Source: Microbacterium pseudoresistens
GTDB taxonomy: Bacteria; Actinomycetota; Actinomycetes; Actinomycetales; Microbacteriaceae
Length of the DNA stretch: 64,000 nt
Direction: 5' to 3'
Assembly: GCF_013409745.1 (NCBI RefSeq)
Contig: NZ_JACCBH010000001.1
Span: 310,001-374,000, forward strand
Part shown: positions 34,525 to 46,594 of the stretch, in pieces
Numbering within the stretch: position 1 is the first letter of the stretch
Layout of the letters: the number at the start of each line of letters is the position of its first letter
Program-made: the position numbers and the translations under genes
Notes under the pieces: model-generated
What the model saw: the letters and a program-made list of their open reading frames with translations, nothing else
What the model was told of the DNA's origin: nothing
Databases searched by the model: none

Positions 34525-34569
34525 ACAAAAAGAGGCCCGGATCTGCAGAAACCTGCAGATCCGGGCCTC
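34525..34569 (-). terminator. Rho-independent terminator of the nrd operon
   Basis: A perfect stem of 17 bp, including AGGCCCGGATCTGCAG (34533-34548) with CTGCAGATCCGGGCCT (34553-34568), loop AAAC. Read on the minus strand it is followed by TTTTT (complement of 34527-34531). It lies about 40 bp after the nrdF stop and marks chromosomal sequence to the right of the mobile element. Confidence 0.9.
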
Positions 34570-34607
34570 CCATCAGCCCTTTTCCGGGCCGGACGAGAAC
34601 CGGTGCT

Positions 34608-37797
<3,190 letters not shown>

Positions 37798-38263
37798 CGT
37801 TCCAATCCGTCGCTCACGCGATCGACGTCTTCCTGCGTGCCGAATACCTCTAGCCGGTACAAGTGAGGCACATGGCACTTGCGGCTGACGATCTCGCCGG
37901 CGAGGCAGAAGGCCTCGCCGAAGTTCGTGTTCCCCGCGGAGATCACTCCGCGGATGTTGCTCCGGTTGCGCTCATCGTTGAGGAACCGGATGACCTGCTT
38001 CGGGACCGCGCCCTTCTCCTCGCCCCTGCCCTGGCCTCCGCCGTAGGTGGGGGTGACGAGGACGAACGGCTCGTCCACGACGAGGGGCTCGTCCTGCCGG
38101 TGCAGCGGGATGCGCCGCGCCGGCAACCCCAGCTTCTCGATGAAGCGACCGGTGTTGCCGGAGACGCTCGAGAAATAGACCAGGAGAGGCGCAGTCGTAG
38201 CGACGGTGCTCATCGCGCCCTCCCTCCGTCTGGACTGTTCGTCTGGACTCGTCGTCTCAGGCG

Positions 38264-38494
38264 TCAGAGGCGAGCGGCGAGCTCGTCGATCTTGTCCGGG
38301 CGGAAGCCGGACCAGTGGTCCTCATCGGTGATGACGACCGGCGCCTGCATGTAACCCAGCGCCTTGACCTGCTCGAGTGCCGCGGGGTCCTCGGAGAGGT
38401 CGTGCACCTCGTAGTCGATGCCCTTCGCGTCGAGCGCGCGGTAGGTCGCGTTGCACTGCACGCAGGCCGGCTTCGTATAGACAGTGATCGACAT
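38264..38494 (-). CDS. nrdH: Glutaredoxin-like protein NrdH
   Basis: 76 residues. The redox motif CVQC is at residues 11-14 after the first strand, and WSGFRPDKI near the C-terminus is a hallmark of NrdH. It reduces NrdE using thioredoxin reductase. It is the first gene of the operon; the regulatory region lies directly upstream. Confidence 0.97.
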   Translation of the reverse strand: MSITVYTKPACVQCNATYRALDAKGIDYEVHDLSEDPAALEQVKALGYMQAPVVITDEDHWSGFRPDKIDELAARL

Positions 38495-38557
38495 GGATTC
38501 CGCCCCTTCTTCCCTCAGATCCGCATGTTTTCCGGTAGGCCCCCCACCGGGACTCCA

Positions 38558-38605
38558 ATACTACATATGGGTGCCGACATTCGGGGTGACCACAAGGTCT
38601 AGTAG
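38558..38605 (-). promoter_or_regulatory. Candidate pair of NrdR boxes upstream of nrdH
   Basis: ATACTACATATGGGTG (38558-38573) and CCACAAGGTCTAGTAG (38590-38605) are imperfect palindromes resembling the ACAC-AT-rich-GTGT NrdR box. Their centres are 32 bp apart, the usual three-turn spacing of paired NrdR boxes. They lie about 65 bp before the nrdH start. Confidence 0.5.
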
Positions 38606-38619
38606 TTACATCCGTGTAG

Positions 38620-38795
38620 TTTTCCACCGTCGTCCCCTGGTTACAACACAGGTTGTCCACCTTTTCATCCACAGGGGCGAAACGATTCCGAAGCCACCGA
38701 AGCGCGGATTCCCGCGGCTCGCAGAGCACCGTTCACGATCCGTCCACAGGGGGCACGCTAAACGGGGCATCCGACATTCCCCAGGGTGTGGAAAT
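38620..38795. promoter_or_regulatory. Cluster of DnaA-box-like sequences upstream of nrdHIEF
   Basis: Nine-mers close to the actinobacterial DnaA box TTGTCCACA occur at 38620 (TTTTCCACC), 38653 (TTGTCCACC), 38665 (TCATCCACA), 38740 (CCGTCCACA) and, inverted, 38787 (ATTTCCACA on the minus strand). The rest of the ~390-bp gap between nrdH and the lipoprotein gene shows no coding signal. Confidence 0.45.
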
Positions 38796-38885
38796 CGCCC
38801 TCCGGCGTGTCGTCGGCGTGTCGCGTCATCCGTGCGCGGCGGGATCGAACAGAGCGCGCTGCGCAACGACTCAGCCGGCGAAGGC

Positions 38886-39815
38886 TCAGCCCGCGAAGGC
38901 GCAGTGCGTCAGCTTGTCGGAGGTCGTGCTGCCGTGCGCCATGATCTCTTCGGTCTGGAACCCGAAGAAACGTGTCCCGTCGGCGGTGAGCAACGGCGCG
39001 TCAGGCAATTCGTACAGCGACACGGCCTCGCCCGGTGCGATCACTTGAGGCGCGGATGCGGGCGGCGCGGCTCGGGCGTCGACCTCTTCGTCGATCAGCC
39101 CGTCCATCCACTCCGATCGCGGGCACACCCCGCCCCAGGCGGGGATCGGCGCGGTCTGGATCGGATAGGCGACACCGTCGATCCGTTCGACGTGCACCTC
39201 GCGCACCTGCTGCCCTGTGCCGCCGCTCGCGCAGTCGGTGGTGTCGAAGGGCAGGCGAAGGACCTGGTCGATGCGATACCCGCCGTCCACAGCCGCCACG
39301 TCGTTCACGACATCACCGCACCTGCTCATCCTGGCGATCGGATAGACGACCTGCTCGGCCGCGGGCTCCCCCTCGCCGGGGCGATCGACGCCGAGCCATA
39401 CGTACCAGAGCCGCAGCACGCCGTTGCCGTCGTGCTGGGTGACGGGAATCGCGACATCGATGACACCGTCGCCGTCCGCATCCGCTTCGACGCCGTCGCC
39501 GAGCTCGTATGTCCGCCCGCTGTCGTCCACGGCCGCGCCGTCGGTGAAGGCAACAGGGAACGGCGTCTGCAGACCGTCTGGCGCGAAGGACCACTCGGCC
39601 CCGCTCGCCCAGGCGACGACATCCCCCGCGGTCGTCGCCGGTGCGCTCGGCGACGACTCCGGTGAGGTCTCGGACGCACCCGGATTCGACGGCGGAGCGC
39701 AGGCGGTGAGCCCCACCCCCAGCACAACGGCGACAACGGGGGCCAGGCGGCGAAGGCCGCGGATCGACCAGGGCCGAGGATGCGGCGCGATGACGTTCGA
39801 TACGGTGCTGGACAC
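38886..39815 (-). CDS. Secreted lipoprotein of unknown function
   Basis: 309 residues. A long N-region and hydrophobic core end in the lipobox LTAC, so the mature protein should be lipid-anchored outside the membrane. A Ser/Pro/Thr/Glu-rich linker follows (~45-65), then a folded domain with DADGDGVIDVAIP, which resembles a calcium-binding DxDxDG loop. Cysteines in SRCGDVV, TTDCASG, GGVCPRS and THCAFAG could form two disulfides. No family recognised. Confidence 0.75.
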   Translation of the reverse strand: MSSTVSNVIAPHPRPWSIRGLRRLAPVVAVVLGVGLTACAPPSNPGASETSPESSPSAPATTAGDVVAWASGAEWSFAPDGLQTPFPVAFTDGAAVDDSGRTYELGDGVEADADGDGVIDVAIPVTQHDGNGVLRLWYVWLGVDRPGEGEPAAEQVVYPIARMSRCGDVVNDVAAVDGGYRIDQVLRLPFDTTDCASGGTGQQVREVHVERIDGVAYPIQTAPIPAWGGVCPRSEWMDGLIDEEVDARAAPPASAPQVIAPGEAVSLYELPDAPLLTADGTRFFGFQTEEIMAHGSTTSDKLTHCAFAG

Positions 39816-39837
39816 AAGCTCCCCTCACGGCCGACGT

Positions 39838-39855
39838 TGCGCTCACAGTAGCGCA
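39838..39855. promoter_or_regulatory. Inverted repeat in a divergent promoter region
   Basis: TGCGCT and AGCGCA, spaced by six bases, lie in the 62-bp gap between the divergent lipoprotein and MFS genes. TAATGT (39867-39872) just downstream could be a -10 element for the MFS gene, though it is very close to the start at 39878. Operator function is inferred. Confidence 0.3.
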
Positions 39856-39877
39856 GCGGCGGCGCTAATGTTGCCTG

Positions 39878-41095
39878 GTGGCGGGATACCGAGACCTTCT
39901 GCGCACCCCCGGAGTGGGCCGCATGATCGCGGCGCAACTGGCGGCGCGATTCCCCAACGGCATGTCGAGCCTGGCGATTCTGCTGCACGTCGAGCACACG
40001 ACCGGCTCCTACGGCGCCGCAGGTCTCGCGCTGGCCGCGGCGTCGGTCGGCCAGGCCGTCGCCGGCCCCGTCACAAGCCGCTGGATGGGGGCCTGGGGCA
40101 TGCGCCGCGTGCTCACGCTCACCCTCTCGGTGTGCGTGCTCGCCTTCGTCGCGCTCGCCCTGCTGCCCTTGCAGATCCCCGGGTACATGGCGCTGGGGCT
40201 CGTCGCCGGCCTGTCCACTCCGCCGGTGCAGGCGGCGGTGCGCACGATCTATCCGAAGCTCGTCAACTCCTCGCAGCTGACCCCGCTGTTCTCGCTGGAC
40301 GCGTCGCTGCAGGAGATCATCTGGATCCTCGCCCCCGTGGCGATCACGCTGGTGTCCACGCAGATCGGATCGTCGGTCGGGCTCCTCCTGGTCGCCGCGA
40401 TCCTCGTACTCGGCGGCGGCTGGTTCATCCTCTCCCCCGAGCTCGGGCGCGTACGCATCCCGCGCAGTCGGCGCGGCTTCGGCGCCGTCGTGCTGCGTCC
40501 TCCGGTGATGCTGGCCACGGTGATCGGCTTCCTCCTCATCGGCTCGTGCGCCGCCGTGGAGGTCGGCGTCGTCGCCACCTTCGATCACGGCGGGCTGGAG
40601 GCGGGGATCGTGCTGGCCGTGTTCGCGGTCGGCAGCCTCGCCGGTGGCCTGGCCACCGGCCACGTGCCGATCGGTCCGTGGGCGATGGCGCGGCGCCTGG
40701 CCGTCGTCACGGTCGGCCTTTCTCTCACCCTGGTGTCGCTGAACGTGTTCTGGCTCGGCGGAACCCTGCTCGTCGCGGGGATCGGCATCGCCCCCGCCCT
40801 GGCCGTCCTGTTCGCGATCACGACGGCGAGCGTGAAGTTCAGTGAGACGGCCGAGGCGTTCGGATGGGCCGGCACCGGCCAGCTCATCGGCGCGGCCGCG
40901 GGCTCGGCCATCGCCGGATTCCTCATCGACCTCTCCGGAACCCCGCAGGGCGCCTATCTCGCCGCGATCCTGTTCGCGGTGGCCGCCCTCATCGTCTCCG
41001 TGGTCTTCGTACGGGCCTTCCCCGACCTGCGCACGCGCGACCCCAGCCCCATTCCCGACACCGAACCGGTGTCGACGCTCATGCAGCAGCCCTGA
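39878..41095 (+). CDS. Major facilitator superfamily transporter
   Basis: 405 residues from GTG 39878, with about twelve hydrophobic segments and the MFS loop between helices 2 and 3 (TSRWMGAWGMRRVL). It resembles drug/metabolite:H+ antiporters of the YcaD/Bcr-like actinobacterial group. Substrate unknown. It is followed 35 bp later by an alpha/beta hydrolase that may share its promoter. Confidence 0.85.
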   Translation: MAGYRDLLRTPGVGRMIAAQLAARFPNGMSSLAILLHVEHTTGSYGAAGLALAAASVGQAVAGPVTSRWMGAWGMRRVLTLTLSVCVLAFVALALLPLQIPGYMALGLVAGLSTPPVQAAVRTIYPKLVNSSQLTPLFSLDASLQEIIWILAPVAITLVSTQIGSSVGLLLVAAILVLGGGWFILSPELGRVRIPRSRRGFGAVVLRPPVMLATVIGFLLIGSCAAVEVGVVATFDHGGLEAGIVLAVFAVGSLAGGLATGHVPIGPWAMARRLAVVTVGLSLTLVSLNVFWLGGTLLVAGIGIAPALAVLFAITTASVKFSETAEAFGWAGTGQLIGAAAGSAIAGFLIDLSGTPQGAYLAAILFAVAALIVSVVFVRAFPDLRTRDPSPIPDTEPVSTLMQQP

Positions 41096-41130
41096 TCCGG
41101 CATCCGCTCGGCTCCTCTTAGGATGAGCGC

Positions 41131-41901
41131 ATGCCCGCACCGCTCGTCCTGCCCCGCCTGGTGTGGGGCTCGCCCGACGCCGAGCGGCACGCCCTGCTCG
41201 TACACGGCCTCGGCTCGTCGGCGGCCCTGATGTGGCGACTCGGCACGGCACTCGCCGTTGCCGGATGGTGCGCGACCGCGGTCGATCTGCGCGGTCACGG
41301 CGAGGCCCCGCGCGCACTCGACTACACGGTCGCCGCCTATGCCGCCGATGTCGGCGCCGTTCGGCCCGACCGCGGAGGGGCATGGGATGCGGTGATCGGG
41401 CATTCGCTCGGCGGTGCGGCCAGCACCTCGGCGGCGGCGCACGATGCGGCATGGACCCGTCGGCTGGTGCTCATCGATCCGGCGATCATGCTCACGGGCC
41501 ACGATGCGGCCGTCATCCGCGCGAGTCAGAAGCGGGCCTTCGACGACGATCGGATCGAGACCGTGCGCGACGAGCATCCGCACTGGCACGAGCAGGATCT
41601 GGAGCTGAAGGTCGACGCGGTGCACCGCGCGAGCCGGTGGGCGGTGGAGCAGACGAGCGCGCAGAACTCGGATGACGGTGTCCCGTGGGATGTGCGGGCG
41701 GATGCGGTACGGCTCACGATCCCCACGCACGTGATCGGCGCCGACCCGGCCGTCTACAGCCTGTTCACCGGCGATCTCGCCGCCGAGGTGCTCGCCGCGA
41801 ACGAGCGCATCACGATGTCGATCGTCACTGACGCCGGCCACTCCCCGCACCGCGACCGTCCCGACGAGACGATCCGCCAGCTCCTCGACGCTCTCGACTG
41901 A
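41131..41901 (+). CDS. Alpha/beta-fold hydrolase
   Basis: 256 residues. The oxyanion-hole region HGLGSSAALMWR, nucleophile elbow GHSLGG, acid region GADPAVYS and catalytic His in DAGHSPHRDRPDE are all present in the right order. The substrate cannot be told; esterase or lactonase are possible. It converges on the GntR gene with a 9-bp gap. Confidence 0.87.
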   Translation: MPAPLVLPRLVWGSPDAERHALLVHGLGSSAALMWRLGTALAVAGWCATAVDLRGHGEAPRALDYTVAAYAADVGAVRPDRGGAWDAVIGHSLGGAASTSAAAHDAAWTRRLVLIDPAIMLTGHDAAVIRASQKRAFDDDRIETVRDEHPHWHEQDLELKVDAVHRASRWAVEQTSAQNSDDGVPWDVRADAVRLTIPTHVIGADPAVYSLFTGDLAAEVLAANERITMSIVTDAGHSPHRDRPDETIRQLLDALD

Positions 41902-41910
41902 CCCTCCAGC

Positions 41911-42258
41911 TCACCAGATCGCACGGAGGATGCGGATCGCCTCGTCGACGTCGACGCCGTCGCCGAGCGCGGCCGCACGGAGAGAGCGCGCCGCGTCGAG
42001 CACCGCGGGCGACAGCGAGGTCGCCTCCGCGCTCACCCGCGTTCCCGCGCCCATGCGAGTCACGACCTGGCCGTTCGCTTCGAGCACCCGATACGCTTTC
42101 GCCACGGTTCCCGGGGCGACGCCGAGGTCGGCGGCGAGTTGCCGCACCGAGGGCAGCCGCTCGCCCGCCGCGAGCTGTCCCGACGTGATGAAGCCGGCGA
42201 TCTGATCGCGAATCTGCTCGGCGGGCGACCCTCCGGACGAACCGATCGTGATGATCAT
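41911..42258 (-). CDS. GntR-family regulator, YtrA type
   Basis: 115 residues. The N-terminal winged helix-turn-helix is clear: AEQIRDQIAGFI, ERLPSVRQLAADLGVAPGTV, AYRVLEANGQVVTR. Only a short helical C-terminus follows, as in the YtrA subfamily. Its start overlaps the membrane-protein stop by ATGA, so they form an operon. Candidate palindromic operators lie upstream of the operon at 43176-43221. Confidence 0.9.
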   Translation of the reverse strand: MIITIGSSGGSPAEQIRDQIAGFITSGQLAAGERLPSVRQLAADLGVAPGTVAKAYRVLEANGQVVTRMGAGTRVSAEATSLSPAVLDAARSLRAAALGDGVDVDEAIRILRAIW

Positions 42259-43145
42259 CTCGGCAGCTCACTCCGTCGCGCCGGAAGGGCGGTGATGGCG
42301 ACCATCATCCACAGCACCGCGCCGATGACGAGGACCGCGTATCCGCTGTACTGCAGAAAGGGTCCGATCGCTGCGAACGTCGGCTGCGCTCGGAGCGGCA
42401 CGGGGTTGTCCGCCGCGTGAACCAAGCGCATGCCGGCCGTCGCGCCCAACGACAGCAGAATCGTGGAGAGATGGAGTGTGAGGCCACCGGTCACGATCAA
42501 GAGGACGTTGCGACTGCGCACCTGCCGTTGCGTGCGCTCACGATCGACGTCCACACCGAGCGGCGGGTGTGCGATGAGCACGAGGGAGAGGAATCCGGCG
42601 ACGAGCAGGACTGCGAGCAGGATCACGCTCGGAAGCGAGTAGTACCAGCCGTAGATCGTCGTACCGCCCTCCACTTCCCCCAGAGCGATGACGTACATCG
42701 TGCGCCGACCGTTGGGGTCCGGCGAGGACGCCGCCCCCGCCGCGATCGTGAGCGAGACGACGAGGATCGTGACGATCGCGGCGATGATCACCCACCTCGG
42801 TGTCACGAAGCTCAACGGCGTGCGCCGGCGCACATCCGCGATCCCGCGCGCAGCGCGAGGCATCGGAAAGGATGCGATCACAAGGGCGACCATTGCCGCA
42901 GCCAGCGGGACGGCATGCTTCACGGCGATCACGTCGTCACTGTCGAAGACGTCGTACATCCACGTCTGCGCCGACAGGACGATCTCCATCGCCATCGCCG
43001 CGGCGATGGCGACCAGGGCAGAGATACGGGCCGCCCCATCGAGCGCATGTCGGGTGCCCCGCAGCAGCCACCACATCAAGGCGATGAGGAGCGCGAGAAC
43101 CCACGGCCCGACGACGATGAGTCCGGCGAGCCAGTGGATGTTCAT
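42255..43145 (-). CDS. Polytopic membrane protein of unknown function
   Basis: 296 residues with about eight predicted helices. No ATP-binding partner is present, unlike many YtrA operons that encode ABC transporters. A cytoplasmic loop DVDRERTQRQVRSRN is strongly charged. It is co-transcribed with the GntR regulator. I do not recognise a family; a role in envelope stress or transport is possible but unsupported. Confidence 0.7.
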   Translation of the reverse strand: MNIHWLAGLIVVGPWVLALLIALMWWLLRGTRHALDGAARISALVAIAAAMAMEIVLSAQTWMYDVFDSDDVIAVKHAVPLAAAMVALVIASFPMPRAARGIADVRRRTPLSFVTPRWVIIAAIVTILVVSLTIAAGAASSPDPNGRRTMYVIALGEVEGGTTIYGWYYSLPSVILLAVLLVAGFLSLVLIAHPPLGVDVDRERTQRQVRSRNVLLIVTGGLTLHLSTILLSLGATAGMRLVHAADNPVPLRAQPTFAAIGPFLQYSGYAVLVIGAVLWMMVAITALPARRSELPR

Positions 43146-43175
43146 CCGCGTCTCCTACCCCGTCTCACGACGTTC

Positions 43176-43221
43176 GTATCATCCCGTTGATACAAAGCGT
43201 ACCATCTTAATGACACGCTTT
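43176..43221. promoter_or_regulatory. Two palindromes, candidate GntR operators
   Basis: GTATCATCCCGTTGATAC (43176-43193) is an inverted repeat with perfect 6-bp arms (GTATCA/TGATAC). AAAGCGT (43194-43200) and ACGCTTT (43215-43221) form a second with a 14-bp spacer. They lie 30-75 bp before the membrane-protein/GntR operon and in the divergent region with the acyl-CoA dehydrogenase gene. Confidence 0.5.
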
Positions 43222-43263
43222 GCTGCCGAGCCCGCGGCCCGTCTGCGGAACTAGCCTGGAGGC

Positions 43264-44421
43264 ATGACGTTCGATCCCGCCGCGCACCTTCCCGACGACC
43301 TGCTGGCACGCATCCGCGAGCGGGCGCCGATCCACGACCGCGACAACACCTTCCCCGACGACGACCTGCGCGAGTTGCGGGATGCGGGGTACCTCTCGAT
43401 CCTCGTGCCCGCCGAACTCGGCGGGGCGGGCCTGGGTCTGGAGCAGGCCGCCGTGCTGCAGCAGCGGCTGGCCGAGGCAGCGCCCGCCACCGCCCTGGCG
43501 ATCAACATGCACCTCGTCTGGACCGGCGTGGCCAAGGTCTTCTCCGACCGCGGCGTGCCGGGGTTGGAGTTCGTGCAGCGCGGCGCCGCCGCCGGCGAGG
43601 TGTTCGCATTCGGGATCAGCGAGGGCGGCAACGACCTCGTGCTCTTCGGCAGCGACACGGCCGCCGAGCCACAGGACGACGGCGCGTACGCCTTTACCGG
43701 AACCAAGATCTTCACCTCGCTCGCCCCGGTGTGGACCAAGCTCGGCCTGCACGGTCTCGACACGACGAGCGACGACGCCCCGAAGCTCGTGTTCGCCTTC
43801 GTCGACCGCACGGATGCCGTGGAGACCGCCGACGACTGGGACACGCTCGGCATGCGCGGCACGCAGAGCCGCACGACACGGCTGCGCAGGGCCGTCGCCT
43901 CTGCCGAGCACGTCGTGCGCCGCATCGACCCCGGCCCGAATCCCGACCCGATCGTGTTCGGCATCTTCAGCGTCTTCGAGCTGCTGCTCGCCTCGGTGTA
44001 CACCGGCATCGCGCGACGAACGCTGGATCTCGCCGTCGATGCGGCGAGCACCCGGCGATCCAAGAAGAGCGGGAAGACGTACGCGCAGGACCCCGACATC
44101 CGCTGGCGCATCGCCGACATGGCCCTCGCCTACGACGCCCTGCCACCGCAGATCGCCGCGCTCGCCCGCGACGTCGACGAGCGCGCGGATCACGGCGCGC
44201 GCTGGTTCACCCTGCTGTCGGGTACGAAGCACCGCGCGGTGACGATGGCCAAGCACGTCGCGGATCAGGCGATGCTCGTCGCCGGCGGTTCGTCGTACTT
44301 CACTCGCAACGAGCTGTCGCGCCTCTACCGCGACGTGCTGGCGGGCATGTTCCACCCCTCCGATCCCGAATCGGCGCACTCCACCGCAGCGAGCGCCTGG
44401 CTCGGCCCCGTGGAGGACTGA
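43264..44421 (+). CDS. Acyl-CoA dehydrogenase-family protein
   Basis: 385 residues. Family layout: a helical N-terminal domain with YLSILVPAELGGAGLGLEQAA, a beta domain with FTGTKIFTSLAP and MRGTQSRT, and a C-terminal helical domain. The usual catalytic Glu cannot be assigned with confidence, so it may be an acyl-CoA dehydrogenase or a related flavin oxidase or monooxygenase. GGAGG precedes ATG 43264. It stands alone in its transcription unit. Confidence 0.85.
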   Translation: MTFDPAAHLPDDLLARIRERAPIHDRDNTFPDDDLRELRDAGYLSILVPAELGGAGLGLEQAAVLQQRLAEAAPATALAINMHLVWTGVAKVFSDRGVPGLEFVQRGAAAGEVFAFGISEGGNDLVLFGSDTAAEPQDDGAYAFTGTKIFTSLAPVWTKLGLHGLDTTSDDAPKLVFAFVDRTDAVETADDWDTLGMRGTQSRTTRLRRAVASAEHVVRRIDPGPNPDPIVFGIFSVFELLLASVYTGIARRTLDLAVDAASTRRSKKSGKTYAQDPDIRWRIADMALAYDALPPQIAALARDVDERADHGARWFTLLSGTKHRAVTMAKHVADQAMLVAGGSSYFTRNELSRLYRDVLAGMFHPSDPESAHSTAASAWLGPVED

Positions 44422-44501
44422 AGGGGCCGGCTACTGCCTCGCAATCGACGCGGGAGCACCTCCATTCGAGCAACGGCACACACGATGGTCTTCGGCCCCG
44501 A

Positions 44502-45470
44502 TCAGTCGACGAGACGCTTTATCGTGCCCTCACGTGCGCTGTGCTCAGCCGCCGCGAGAACACGCAGTGAGGAAAGCACATCGTCATTGGATGCCGAAGA
44601 ACCGCTGCAGAGCCGGTCGACGAAGGCACGTAACTGTCGTCGGAATCCTGCGGCGAGGATCTCGGTCTCCTCTCCTTCACACACCGTTTCGCCATCAACG
44701 GCGACAGAGCGGTAGCAATCCAGCGTGACGGTAGCGCCAGTGCCGATGAGCACAAGATCATGAACCTTCACGCGCGAGGAAAACGACATCGAAGACGTCA
44801 TCCGCAATCCCGAGTGGAACCGAACCAGTAAGGAGAAGTCATCGATGACGCCGAAGTCACTTCGTACCGAGTCCGCTTCGCAGACAACGCGGCGCGCCTC
44901 GTCGGCGAACAGGTGGCAGATGAGGTCTACGCTGTGAGATCCCCAGTGCGAGATGAGGAACGCCGGCAGTTCACGCCACCACGGGAAGTTGTCCGCACGG
45001 TCCACCAGCCGACGTTCGATGGCCTGCACCGGTGAACCGAAACGCCCCGAAGCAAGCACCTCACGGATGGGGTCGATCAACGGAAGGTGGCGGAGCACCT
45101 GGGCTGGCATGAGCGTAACCTTGCACCGCTCAGCGAGGGCCAGCAACGCGGTCGCCTCGCCGAGATCATCGGACAGCGGCTTCTCCACCATGACGCCGAT
45201 GCCGCGAGTCACGAGTGTACGAGCCTGCTCGGCATGCACTCGCGTCGGCGAGCAGAGGATCGCCCCATCGACGCCGTCGGGCAGTTCGTCGATCGACACT
45301 GCGGTCAGTCCGGCACCGCTGAGATCAGCCAGCCTGCGGGCTGCGTCCCGATCTGGATCGACGACGGCGACTATCTCGACGTCGGGCAGCTCATTCGCGG
45401 CCCTCACGTGGTCGTGCGCGATCCGACCGGCTCCGACGACGGCGAGCCGCGTGATGTTCGGCACAGTCAC
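44502..45470 (-). CDS. Gfo/Idh/MocA-family oxidoreductase
   Basis: 322 residues from GTG 45470, which overlaps the aminotransferase stop (GTGA). The N-terminal Rossmann motif AVVGAGRIAHDHVRAA binds NAD(P), and EKPLSDDL is the conserved family EKP motif. The C-terminal GFO_IDH_MocA domain has SHWGSHSVDLICHLF. It probably reduces or oxidises a sugar- or amino-alcohol-like substrate; specificity is unknown. It is the last gene of the ten-gene leftward catabolic operon. Confidence 0.88.
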   Translation of the reverse strand: MTVPNITRLAVVGAGRIAHDHVRAANELPDVEIVAVVDPDRDAARRLADLSGAGLTAVSIDELPDGVDGAILCSPTRVHAEQARTLVTRGIGVMVEKPLSDDLGEATALLALAERCKVTLMPAQVLRHLPLIDPIREVLASGRFGSPVQAIERRLVDRADNFPWWRELPAFLISHWGSHSVDLICHLFADEARRVVCEADSVRSDFGVIDDFSLLVRFHSGLRMTSSMSFSSRVKVHDLVLIGTGATVTLDCYRSVAVDGETVCEGEETEILAAGFRRQLRAFVDRLCSGSSASNDDVLSSLRVLAAAEHSAREGTIKRLVD

Positions 45471-46594
45471 ACTCCGATCCTCTTCAGCTGTGCGAGCACC
45501 GTCTCCGTGTCGGCATCCGACGTGTACGCGTGAGCGGCGAGACGTACTCGCCCGTCCCGCGCCCAGACGGTCGTGCCCCGGCGGGCGAGCTCCTCGGCGA
45601 TTCTGACATGATCGTCGGATTCGAAGGCGATGATCCCGCCCGTCTCGACGCGGTCGTCGGCGAGGATCGGAGTGATCCCGAGTTCGCGGAGTCCATCGCG
45701 CAGTACCCGCACCGCACGCCTGTTGTGCTCGCCGATGCGCGCGTAGCCCCACTCTTCGAGTTCGGCGAGGGAGGCCGCAAGCACCGCGAGGGCCGGGAAC
45801 GCGGGCATCCCCTCCTCGAAGCGCCGCGTGTCCGGATGGAGCCGGAAGTCCGAGGTGAGCGCCGGGAACAGCTCCACCACGCTGCGGTAACCGGCGTAGC
45901 TGGGGGCGAGGATCTCGCGGGCGCGCCGAGTGGCCGCGAAGCCCGCTGTGCCGTGCACGCCGAGCTGCCACTTGAACGTCGCCGCGCAGAGCACGTCGAT
46001 CCCCTCCATCGACACCTCGCCTGCGCCGACGGCCTGCACGGCATCGGCGAACACGAGTGCACCGATCTGCTCCGCACGTGCGCCGATCGACCTGAGATCC
46101 AGCCGCTGTCCCGAGCGAAAGCTCACCAGGCTGGCGACCACGAGGCGCGTGCGCTCGTCCATCGCGGCGACGATGTCGTCCTCGCGGAGCGCACCGTCAC
46201 GGGCAGCGACCAACCGCACTTCGACCCCACGGGACCGCAGCAGCTCGACGTTGAAGAGCGTGGAGGGGAACTCCCCCTCCAGCGTCACGAGCACGTCGCC
46301 GTCACGCCAGTCGATCCCCTTCAGCACGATATCCAGGCCGCGGGAGGTCGAGGCGACGAAGGCGACGTCGTGCACGGCGGCGGAGACGGCCGTGGCGAAG
46401 CGACGTCGCGCCTCCGCTTCGATGGCCGCGAACTCCTCCCGACCGAGCGCACCCCGAGCCTTTGCCGCACCGTAGCGGTCCCAGGCGGCAGCGGCGGATG
46501 CGAGCAGAAGGCCCTCAGCCGCGGTGTTCAGGTAGACGCCCTCGGGCGCGACGGCGAGCGCCTGCCGCGCCCGAGACGCCAGGGAGTCGCTCAT
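45467..46594 (-). CDS. Class V aminotransferase / desulfurase-fold PLP enzyme
   Basis: 375 residues. PLP features: FVASTSRGLDIVLKG near the cofactor phosphate, FADAVQAVG with the pyridine-binding Asp, and the Schiff-base Lys in CAATFKWQLGVHGTAG. It groups with cysteine desulfurase and isopenicillin-N-epimerase-like enzymes. Start ATG 46594 overlaps the ABC ATPase stop. It likely removes or moves an amino group from the imported compound or an intermediate. Confidence 0.87.
   Translation of the reverse strand: MSDSLASRARQALAVAPEGVYLNTAAEGLLLASAAAAWDRYGAAKARGALGREEFAAIEAEARRRFATAVSAAVHDVAFVASTSRGLDIVLKGIDWRDGDVLVTLEGEFPSTLFNVELLRSRGVEVRLVAARDGALREDDIVAAMDERTRLVVASLVSFRSGQRLDLRSIGARAEQIGALVFADAVQAVGAGEVSMEGIDVLCAATFKWQLGVHGTAGFAATRRAREILAPSYAGYRSVVELFPALTSDFRLHPDTRRFEEGMPAFPALAVLAASLAELEEWGYARIGEHNRRAVRVLRDGLRELGITPILADDRVETGGIIAFESDDHVRIAEELARRGTTVWARDGRVRLAAHAYTSDADTETVLAQLKRIGV

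Noticed and set aside
18710..34530. Direct-repeat attachment cores bounding the element
   Set aside because: I compared the region beside the nrd terminator with the gap left of 19335 and saw no convincing repeat; the left end may be outside the window.
39326..41452. A 708-codon minus-strand frame over the MFS gene
   Set aside because: Arg/Asp/Gln-rich without domains; the opposite strand encodes a clear twelve-helix transporter.
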